The position numbers were made by a program, and so were the translations under genes. Positions 1 to 5,043 of a stretch of DNA of 5,043 bases are shown here, piece after piece. Position 1 is the first letter of the stretch; every line of letters starts with the position of its first letter. The DNA is from Candidatus Omnitrophota bacterium. Its GTDB lineage: Bacteria > Omnitrophota > Koll11 > Zapsychrales > Zapsychraceae. Under the pieces are notes generated by a model. It worked only from the letters and a program-made list of their open reading frames with translations, was not told the DNA's origin and made no database searches. The stretch covers positions 1 to 5,043 of the forward strand of contig JAGLMJ010000084.1 of the NCBI GenBank assembly GCA_023140095.1. Direction: 5' to 3'.

Positions 1-1472
1 AACTTAGCAAAGTGGATCAATAATTCTTCCATAGCATCAGTATCGACATCCGTCAAAGCAATAAGAGCTGTGATCGTAGAAGGGCTCTGCGCTGAATCGA
101 TCCATATCTGTCCATTAAGCGATCCGTCATAAAACGGAGCATTAATTTCAACAAGCTTAAGACCTTCCATTTTTGTATTACCGACCACCTTAACATCGCC
201 AACAGAGATCCTATGCTCATTCTTATTCGTCCAATAAACAACTTCCCCGCTAGCAAGATTAATATTAGGGCGTTTATGCCGGTCAAAATAAAACGAAAGC
301 CCCTGAAAATCGATCTCGGCTGACTCCGGTGAAAGATTTAGATCCTTATGGTCGATAAAATCAATATAGGCCTCTCCGTTGGTCTTAAAAACTTGATCTT
401 TCCATGTGCCGGACAAGCTTATATCCGTTTGCTTAAAGAAAGTCTTTTTCCCTCCGGAAGCTTGCGCGCCATACAAGGAGAGCTCCGCATCAAAAGAAGG
501 TGGGTCCTGAAGCGAAACATTTCCCTGAAGCGTGACAGGGATATTGTTCAAGGTGAAATTAAATTTTTCAATATGGATCTGAGGAAAAGCCAATTCCACC
601 CTCCCGTCAATATCAAGAATATACGTATCCACATTGGATAATTCTTCATCTTCAGGAAAGTCCTTAAAATACCGTGAAGACGAATATTCCTCCTCCTCAA
701 AATGTTTTTTTGCCGTATTCATAAATGTAAACCCGTTAACCTTTACTATTCCGCCGCGTATGCTCCCCCATAATTTGGAATAGAGGTTCCCGCTTTTAAA
801 GATCAAATGGTCGATCTCAAGGCCATTTGGCTTTAACTGACTCTTCAGCCTGTACCATAGCGGCCAGCCTCGCACGACACGCTGGACCTTTCCCGTTTTT
901 TGCTCTGAAAAATTATACTGATCCGCCCGGAAAAAACCCGTCCCTTCCACGGAATTATCTTGAATCCTTAAAAGGAACTCCATGGCAATATAATCCGGCT
1001 GCCCTTTCCGGTCAAAATCCAGAAGGGTTTCTTTGATGTGGATCGTTATGTTGTCGCCCGGTGAATTCCTTATGATCTCAAGGATCTCCTGAAAATTATC
1101 TTCCAGAAATTGGCTGAGGGCATAATAATTAATTTCGGAAGGATACACAGTGACTTTGGAAACATTTAAAAACCCATTAAGAAGCAGTTCCAAAAAAGAA
1201 AAGCGCATGGCCATTCTAGATAAAACGAACGATGAACCCTTTAAAGGAATATGCGTTTTATCAATAACAATATTATTGAGAACGATGTAATTCGGAAAGA
1301 TATAAAGGATGGGCCCGATGGATATATCATGCGTGAAATATCCATCAACTTCCTTTTCAATGGTAGCTTTGTTCACAGCCAAAGATACATTCCCGGCGAT
1401 TGTGATCATACAGATGATGATAAAGCCGAGGACCAGTAATTGTATCTTTGCCCTAGTAAGAAACTTTCGCAA
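1..1472 (-). CDS. AsmA-like membrane-anchored periplasmic protein (3' end cut by window edge)
   Basis: The frame is open without a stop for 490 codons and leaves the window at base 1, so the C-terminus is missing. The start is taken as TTG at 1470-1472, because AAGGGG (1479-1484) sits 6 nt upstream and an in-frame TAG lies at 1485-1487; the next in-frame ATG (1407-1409) falls inside the hydrophobic segment. The first residues are basic (MRKFLTRAK), followed by one membrane span at about 11-28. The rest is predicted soluble and beta-rich, with alternating hydrophobic residues. Stretches such as IPVTLQGNVSLQDP (311-324) and FYDGSLNGQIWID (447-459) look like the repeated strands of AsmA/DUF748/TamB-type proteins. 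Those families span the periplasm and are linked to phospholipid transport or outer-membrane assembly. The first 20 bases overlap the upstream TPR gene, suggesting translational coupling. That it is a gene is very likely; the AsmA-like assignment is by pattern only and moderately sure. Confidence 0.85.
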   Translation of the reverse strand, partial: MRKFLTRAKIQLLVLGFIIICMITIAGNVSLAVNKATIEKEVDGYFTHDISIGPILYIFPNYIVLNNIVIDKTHIPLKGSSFVLSRMAMRFSFLELLLNGFLNVSKVTVYPSEINYYALSQFLEDNFQEILEIIRNSPGDNITIHIKETLLDFDRKGQPDYIAMEFLLRIQDNSVEGTGFFRADQYNFSEQKTGKVQRVVRGWPLWYRLKSQLKPNGLEIDHLIFKSGNLYSKLWGSIRGGIVKVNGFTFMNTAKKHFEEEEYSSSRYFKDFPEDEELSNVDTYILDIDGRVELAFPQIHIEKFNFTLNNIPVTLQGNVSLQDPPSFDAELSLYGAQASGGKKTFFKQTDISLSGTWKDQVFKTNGEAYIDFIDHKDLNLSPESAEIDFQGLSFYFDRHKRPNINLASGEVVYWTNKNEHRISVGDVKVVGNTKMEGLKLVEINAPFYDGSLNGQIWIDSAQSPSTITALIALTDVDTDAMEELLIHFAK

Positions 1473-1974
1473 AGAGTTCCCCTTCTACATAAAATTCGAT
1501 TTTATCGATGTGAATAACTGCCTTGTAACTTTGGTATAGCGGAGACCGGTAGGTAATTTCTTTTTTCTCTCTGAAGACAAAACTCACCTGCTGCAGGTCA
1601 ATGATCTGTTTTTCCAGGTTTTGGACAGACAACTGATTCTCGTTCTTTCGCTCAATATTTAAAAGATAGGCAAGGGCATATAACTTTTCCTTCGAGTCCG
1701 GATATTCATCAAGAAACGTTCTAAAGGTGGCCGCGGCCTCCTGAGAACTGGAAATTTGAAAATAATATTCCCCAATAGCAAAAAGCGCCTGTTCCCGGTA
1801 TTTCGATTCCGGATAATTTCGCAGCAACTCATTGTAGTGCATGAATGCAAAATCTTCTTGCCCGGTCTTCGCAAACTCAAAGGCCATTGAATAAACCTGG
1901 ACCGCACCGGAAGTAAACCCGACACTACCTAACCATACAGAAATCAATATTCCCCAAACATGACAGCGTTTCAT
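1453..1974 (-). CDS. Secreted TPR-repeat protein (BamD/YbgF-like fold)
   Basis: A complete 173-residue protein with an ATG start. AAAAGGCGG lies 7 nt upstream as ribosome binding site. Residues 1-23 form a signal peptide: basic MKR, a hydrophobic core to about 20, then TSG before AVQ as a plausible signal peptidase I site. The only Cys in the signal is residue 4, so a lipobox is not evident. Two TPR-like helical hairpins follow, at about 27-58 (FAFMHYNELLRNYPES) and 60-94 (ALFAIGEYYFQ to FRTFLDEYPDS). The YPES/YPDS ends are typical of the BamD/YbgF (tol-pal system) class of exported TPR proteins. A charged linker (108-130) leads to a C-terminal tail of about 35 residues rich in aromatic and beta-prone residues. 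TPRs bind proteins, so a scaffold or partner role in the periplasm is inferred. It overlaps the downstream AsmA-like gene by 20 bp. The specific function is unknown. Confidence 0.88.
   Translation of the reverse strand: MKRCHVWGILISVWLGSVGFTSGAVQVYSMAFEFAKTGQEDFAFMHYNELLRNYPESKYREQALFAIGEYYFQISSSQEAAATFRTFLDEYPDSKEKLYALAYLLNIERKNENQLSVQNLEKQIIDLQQVSFVFREKKEITYRSPLYQSYKAVIHIDKIEFYVEGELFAKVSY
1479..1484 (-). promoter_or_regulatory. ribosome binding site of the AsmA-like gene
   Basis: On the minus strand this reads AAGGGG, followed by a 6-nt spacer (AACTCT) and then TTG at 1470-1472. It lies inside the coding sequence of the TPR gene. It decides the TTG start, because no ATG in the frame has comparable spacing. 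Confidence 0.65.
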
Positions 1975-2024
1975 GGGTACACCGCCTTTTGTGTTGCTAT
2001 GAACAGTTTACAACAAAGTACCCC
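1975..2024 (-). promoter_or_regulatory. possible leader hairpin enclosing the TPR gene's ribosome binding site
   Basis: GTACCC directly before the ATG (1975-1980) is complementary to GGGTAC within 2018-2023. An inner arm, TTTGTTG (2011-2017), can pair with the CAAC and AAA blocks around 1988-1996. The ribosome binding site (1982-1990) would sit in or next to an internal loop of this structure. The pairing is visible by eye; its stability and any regulatory role are inference. Confidence 0.3.
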
Positions 2025-2058
2025 TTAACACATATAAAGTCCGTTAAAAGTACTACTG

Positions 2059-2086
2059 ATTATACTCTACATAATGAATAACACAA
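2059..2086 (-). promoter_or_regulatory. sigma-70-type promoter for the TPR/AsmA-like pair
   Basis: On the minus strand, a perfect -10 box TATAAT (2059-2064) lies 16 bp downstream of TTGTGT (2081-2086), a partial match to TTGACA. Transcription would begin near 2052, giving a leader of about 75-80 nt before the ATG at 1974. The position, in the only sizeable gap of the left half and upstream of a signal-peptide gene, supports it. The region is AT-rich, so a chance match remains possible. Confidence 0.5.
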
Positions 2087-2129
2087 TAAGGAGAAACCAT
2101 ATATGTTGTTCGCAATAAACAGCTTACCC

Positions 2130-2753
2130 TTACCGAAGGCCTAATAGACAAAATACCTGTTTTTCATTATTCTCAACAATTTCGGCTACAAATTCCAGAT
2201 CATTGAATTGCATCAAGACAGCAGATGCTCCCGCCCTCCGGACAAGCGTCGTTGTGATCGACAAGCCCGAAACACCGTCCGGGGCGTAATAGATATCGTC
2301 CATGCTGATCTTGATCTTCTCCTGCGTATTGCCGAACTGCTTGGCTTGGATCCGGGTCACAAACAAATTCTTCCAGTTGATCTCTAGATCCTCCGGAAGC
2401 GTATCAAAAGATGTGTGAACAATATCCGTATCCGTAAGAGCGATGATCTTATAACCGTAAGGATATGCCTCATCCCAATATGAAGACTTCTCCTCAATCA
2501 CAGCACTTAACGAAGCGCTCATTTCATTGATCGCCCTCTTATCCGGCCCCAATAAAATGATACTGAGTACCCCTGATATCAAGAAAACAAAAAGGAATAT
2601 CTCCACTTTATGACGCCTTAAAAACAACCCGAGAACGAATCCCGCAGGAACATATTTCTTTTCCCCGCGAACCGTCTCCCGTTGACGTTGATCCCGCAAC
2701 TGCCGATAGTGCCGCAGTTTTCTGCAGCCTTTATTTTTTCGAGATCTCTTCAA
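2130..2753 (-). CDS. Bitopic membrane protein of unknown function with a polybasic N-terminal tail
   Basis: I do not recognise a family. TTG at 2751-2753 is preferred as start because GGAG (2760-2763) sits 6 nt upstream, giving 207 residues; a GTG at 2769-2771 would add six residues but has no ribosome binding site. No in-frame ATG exists before the membrane span. Residues 1-50 are strongly basic (many Arg/Lys, e.g. KRSRKNKGCRK, RDQRQR). One span follows at about 51-69 (EIFLFVFLISGVLSIILLG), so the positive-inside rule puts the tail in the cytoplasm and the remaining 135 or so residues outside. That domain is acidic to neutral with alternating beta-like segments, including YPYGYKII, EINWKNLFVTRIQ and KISMDDIYYAPDG. 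The topology resembles LptC-type envelope proteins, but no LptC motif is evident. It starts about 33 bp after the GT9 stop, in the same direction, and is probably in its operon. Existence as a gene is likely; function is open. Confidence 0.78.
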   Translation of the reverse strand: MKRSRKNKGCRKLRHYRQLRDQRQRETVRGEKKYVPAGFVLGLFLRRHKVEIFLFVFLISGVLSIILLGPDKRAINEMSASLSAVIEEKSSYWDEAYPYGYKIIALTDTDIVHTSFDTLPEDLEINWKNLFVTRIQAKQFGNTQEKIKISMDDIYYAPDGVSGLSITTTLVRRAGASAVLMQFNDLEFVAEIVENNEKQVFCLLGLR

Positions 2754-2759
2754 AACAAA

Positions 2760-2763
2760 CTCC
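2760..2763 (-). promoter_or_regulatory. ribosome binding site deciding the TTG start of the bitopic protein
   Basis: The minus strand shows GGAG, then the 6-nt spacer TTTGTT, then TTG at 2751-2753. The GTG at 2769-2771 has only GCATGCGGC upstream, which is a poor match to the anti-Shine-Dalgarno sequence. Confidence 0.5.
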
Positions 2764-2786
2764 AAGAACACGCCGCATGCATTTGC

Positions 2787-4001
2787 TTATACAAATACTT
2801 TTTTCGATAGGGCATCATACACTTCTTGAACATCTATAGCCTGTAGGCATTTGTTATCGTGACAAGCAGACCTGCGATGGTTATACGCAGACAGACAGGG
2901 AGAGCACGGCAACGACGAATAAAACATATTCACATTGTCGCCCAAAGGCGAAAAAACACGCGGGCTTTCCGGACCGAAGAAAACAAATTGCTGTATTCGC
3001 GTTAACGACGCCAAATGCGCCAACCCGGAATCATTTGTAATGAGAGCGTCAGCCATAGTAAAAAGTGTTACCAATTCCGGGATTGAAGTTTTACCGCTTA
3101 AATCAATGCATCTCTCCTCCTGCGACACTTCCTGAAGCAATTTCTCTGCATTATAGAGGCATTCATTAGTCCCAACAAGAACGATATAATTGTTTTCCTT
3201 CTCAAGAAGCCTGCAAGCCAGCGCAATAAAATTGTCCAAAGGCCATTCTCTTAAAGGAATCCGGCCTTCGCCGGGATTAACAAGGAATAACTTTGAATCA
3301 TTTGGCGCTCTTAACTCACTTAATTTTTTGCGAATTCCTCCCCTTTGCTCTTCTGTCGGAATAAATTGCGGCAGTTCAAGTCTGACACCACCAGGATCCG
3401 GCACACATTCCGGCGTGTTTTTTCTCGAACGCTTCAACACCTGCCCCATGGAAAGAAATAAGTCGGCTATATGAATATGCGGATTATATTGGACTTTATG
3501 GGTTAACAGGCCCCCTCGATACAATCCTTCAAATGTATATCGATCAAATCCGATTCTCTTAGACGCGCCGCTTAAATAAGAAACGATCGCCGTAAAGCGG
3601 GAAAAGAATTCCAGGTCATAGGCAACATCTATTTTCTCTTTCCGTATCTTAAAAAGTATTCCGACAACGTCTTTAATAAAGACGTGAAAAGAATTGTCTC
3701 GAATCGTAAGAATATTCTCAACGGGCACACTATCCAAGACATCAAACAGCGATTTATTTACTGCAAAGGTAAGGAAAAATATTTCGGCTTTCGGATATTC
3801 TTTTTGCATCTGACGTATTAACGGATAGGATAAAAGGATCCCTCCCTTCTCGGACGGCTTAATGAAAAGGATCTTTTGAGGGGTGTTATTGTCGGTCTTT
3901 TTAGAGGAAAACACCCTCACAACAAGGCCCACTAAAGTCAGCAGGAAGCACAAGGGTATTCCCGCCCAATAATCTGCGTGTCGCATGAAATTGACAGTCA
4001 C
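2787..4001 (-). CDS. Glycosyltransferase family 9 (heptosyltransferase-like), membrane-associated
   Basis: A complete 404-residue GT-B enzyme, predicted to move a sugar (in characterised members heptose from ADP-heptose) onto a lipid- or core-linked acceptor at the cytoplasmic face of the inner membrane. A hydrophobic segment at about 15-31 (IPLCFLLTLVGLVVRVF) precedes the first Rossmann strand KILFIKPSEKGG (43-54). DLEFFSRFTAIVSYLSGA (129-146) and YNPHIHIADLF (172-182) mark a GT9 subfamily I recall from other diderms. The donor half has FLVNPGEGR (239-247), the ADP-sugar-binding-type motif ITNDSGLAHLAS (321-332) and VFFGPESPRVFSPLG (340-354). A Cys set follows: CSPC (366-369), C380, C385. 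The start is GTG because GAAGG lies 6 nt upstream; the later ATG (codon 6) has none. The usual Asp after Gly53 is Gly54. A possible frameshift near the start may hide a longer N-terminus. The family is sure; donor and acceptor are not known. Confidence 0.93.
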   Translation of the reverse strand: MTVNFMRHADYWAGIPLCFLLTLVGLVVRVFSSKKTDNNTPQKILFIKPSEKGGILLSYPLIRQMQKEYPKAEIFFLTFAVNKSLFDVLDSVPVENILTIRDNSFHVFIKDVVGILFKIRKEKIDVAYDLEFFSRFTAIVSYLSGASKRIGFDRYTFEGLYRGGLLTHKVQYNPHIHIADLFLSMGQVLKRSRKNTPECVPDPGGVRLELPQFIPTEEQRGGIRKKLSELRAPNDSKLFLVNPGEGRIPLREWPLDNFIALACRLLEKENNYIVLVGTNECLYNAEKLLQEVSQEERCIDLSGKTSIPELVTLFTMADALITNDSGLAHLASLTRIQQFVFFGPESPRVFSPLGDNVNMFYSSLPCSPCLSAYNHRRSACHDNKCLQAIDVQEVYDALSKKVFV

Positions 4002-4007
4002 TCTCGA

Positions 4008-4014
4008 CCTTCTT
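4008..4014 (-). promoter_or_regulatory. ribosome binding site of the GT9 gene
   Basis: The minus strand reads AAGAAGG, then TCGAGA, then GTG at 3999-4001. This supports the GTG start over the ATG at 3984-3986, which is preceded by ACTGTCAATTTC. Confidence 0.55.
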
Positions 4015-4066
4015 CCCTTTCCAAAATCCTTTAATTGATTTTTGAAAATAATCCCTTAAAGACATC

Positions 4067-4072
4067 ATTATA
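4067..4072 (-). promoter_or_regulatory. possible -10 box upstream of the GT9 gene
   Basis: A perfect TATAAT on the minus strand, about 65 bp before the GTG start. The best upstream hexamer, TTGGTC, is 20 bp away, too far for a good sigma-70 promoter, and no extended -10 TG is present. It may give a secondary internal promoter for the GT9 and bitopic-protein genes, or be chance in AT-rich DNA. Confidence 0.2.
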
Positions 4073-4116
4073 AAGCTTAAATACATAAGTGCGACCAAGA
4101 ATTCACATTTCCGGCA

Positions 4117-5043
4117 TCAGGACGCTTCTTCCTCACCTTCTACTATTCGGCTAACAAACCTTCCAGTCACAAGCAAACCAACCATCAAAGGAAACAAATG
4201 ATCGACAAAGAAAACCAAAATCCCTAAAGACACCAATATTTCAGAAGAGGAAAATCGCGCAAACAAAAACAATGTCGCCGCTTCCCGCGTTCCCAAACCA
4301 GCCACTGTTACGGGCAGGCTCCCTAAAAGAATAGCCAACGGCGCAAACGTTAATAAAGCATATAAAGGCAAGTTCATTGAAAGGGCTTTAGACAATAAAT
4401 AAAAATTTGCCATCTCGAGTCCAAGAATCAATGTTGTGTAAAAAAGGACTTCCTTGTTTCTTAAGATCGCTAAAACCTCTCGGAAACAATCCTTAAAAAT
4501 AATTAGCCAGGATCCACCAAATTTATTTCGAAAGAACTCACAAGAAGAGAAGCCCAACAGACAATAGAAAGCCGGCCTCAAAGAAGAATTTTCAAAAGTT
4601 TTAAGATTTAACACATGAAAAAAATAAGTCATTAAACCAAGAAGAGTACAAGACAATAAAAGTAGAATTTTGATTAAATATTCGATCAAAATGGAAAGAG
4701 AAGCTTTTACATATGAACTATTTTTTACCCGGGTTAAATACAAAAGCCTTGAAGCCTCTCCGCTTCGGAAAGGCAAAAAGCCAATAATGACATTGCTTCC
4801 CATCTTTATCAGCAACGACTCCTTAAAAGACATCGGAACGCCAAGCTGCACTAACACCACTTTCCACCGATAAGCAGCAATAAAAATATTACCAACCGTC
4901 GAAAGGGCGAGGCATAAAAGGATAGTCCTAAAATCTGCTTCATGAATCACGTTTATAATGTTTGCCAAATTTGCTTTGGAAAACAAAAGAACCCACAAGC
5001 CAATGGTAAAAGCAAGAACAATCGTCGCTTTTATATATTTTTT
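4117..5043 (-). CDS. UPF0104 / lysylphosphatidylglycerol synthase TM-region (AglD-like) membrane protein (5' end cut by window edge)
   Basis: The frame is open to the right edge and encodes 308 residues, beginning KKYIKATIVLAF. The family usually starts with Met and a few basic residues before the first helix, so the true start is probably within a few codons outside the window. An internal TTG at 4996-4998 would cut the first helix and is not favoured. The protein is very hydrophobic, with seven or eight predicted membrane helices. Family motifs are visible: AYRWK after the second helix (about 57-61), NVIIGFLPFRSGEASR (84-99), and LGSLPVTVAGLGTREAA (about 240-256), matching the usual LP-x3-GGLG-x-RE signature. 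It ends in an acidic cytoplasmic-type tail. The family includes the membrane half of MprF and AglD-like proteins; roles in flipping or transferring lipid-linked groups have been proposed. Next to a GT9 enzyme it likely handles a lipid-linked glycan or polar lipid, but the substrate cannot be read from sequence. Confidence 0.9.
   Translation of the reverse strand, partial: KKYIKATIVLAFTIGLWVLLFSKANLANIINVIHEADFRTILLCLALSTVGNIFIAAYRWKVVLVQLGVPMSFKESLLIKMGSNVIIGFLPFRSGEASRLLYLTRVKNSSYVKASLSILIEYLIKILLLLSCTLLGLMTYFFHVLNLKTFENSSLRPAFYCLLGFSSCEFFRNKFGGSWLIIFKDCFREVLAILRNKEVLFYTTLILGLEMANFYLLSKALSMNLPLYALLTFAPLAILLGSLPVTVAGLGTREAATLFLFARFSSSEILVSLGILVFFVDHLFPLMVGLLVTGRFVSRIVEGEEEAS

Noticed and set aside
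53..286. 77-codon minus-strand frame
   Set aside because: It lies in another frame fully inside the long AsmA-like coding sequence, which is open throughout and has the better protein character.
505..533. Direct repeat of CCTGAAGCG
   Set aside because: The two copies encode related LQG/LQD strand residues of the AsmA-like protein and are too short to count as a repeat element.
348..1539. Several plus-strand frames of 62-97 codons (348-641, 827-1036, 1251-1439, 1309-1539)
   Set aside because: They are antisense shadows of the AsmA-like and TPR genes, with no ribosome binding sites and no recognisable protein pattern.
1659..1925. 88-codon minus-strand frame
   Set aside because: It is an out-of-frame shadow within the TPR gene, rich in Arg and Pro from shifted codons.
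2090..2129. Terminator after the bitopic protein gene
   Set aside because: Only a weak GTT/AAC inverted pair is present, without a GC-rich stem or a T-run, so no intrinsic terminator is supported.
2130..2753. Naming the bitopic protein LptC
   Set aside because: Topology fits, but no LptC-specific motif is visible and neither lptA nor lptB is in the window.
2935..3474. Two plus-strand frames of 66 and 94 codons
   Set aside because: They are antisense to the highly recognisable GT9 coding sequence.
4670..4873. 67-codon plus-strand frame
   Set aside because: It is antisense to conserved parts of the UPF0104 membrane protein, including its PFRSGE region.

Overview
The window comes from a diderm (Gram-negative type) bacterium of moderate to low GC. 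All genes lie on the minus strand, so the story reads from right to left. The GT9 subfamily with a C-P-C plus two-Cys tail, the tightly packed envelope genes and the frequent GTG/TTG starts resemble genomes of Omnitrophota (former OP3) or neighbouring deep-branching diderms. That placement is an inference from remembered family features, not a search result.

Right half, in transcription order. First comes a nearly complete multi-pass membrane protein of the UPF0104/lysylphosphatidylglycerol-synthase transmembrane (AglD-like) family; its first codon or codons lie just outside the right edge. After about 115 bp comes a complete GT9 (heptosyltransferase-like) glycosyltransferase with an N-terminal hydrophobic segment. 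Next is an unrecognised bitopic protein: a very basic cytoplasmic tail, one membrane span and a soluble domain of about 135 residues. These three probably form one transcription unit that builds or exports an envelope glycoconjugate.

Middle. A gap of about 155 bp (1975-2129) holds the best promoter in the window: TTGTGT, 16 bp, TATAAT on the minus strand. It is followed by a leader of roughly 75-80 nt that could fold around the ribosome binding site of the next gene.

Left half. The promoter serves a small secreted TPR protein. Overlapping its last 20 bases is a long gene that runs off the left edge. This last gene is easily missed because it starts with TTG and has no stop inside the window, but its frame is open without interruption from 1472 to 1. 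It encodes at least 490 residues of an N-terminally anchored, beta-rich AsmA-like periplasmic protein. An exported TPR partner followed by an AsmA-like protein suggests envelope assembly or lipid transport between the membranes.

No RNA genes, mobile elements, CRISPR arrays or intrinsic terminators were seen. The most useful points for a second look are the possible frameshift at the 5' end of the GT9 gene, the missing catalytic-type Asp in that GT9, the unassigned bitopic protein and the RBS-sequestering leader.
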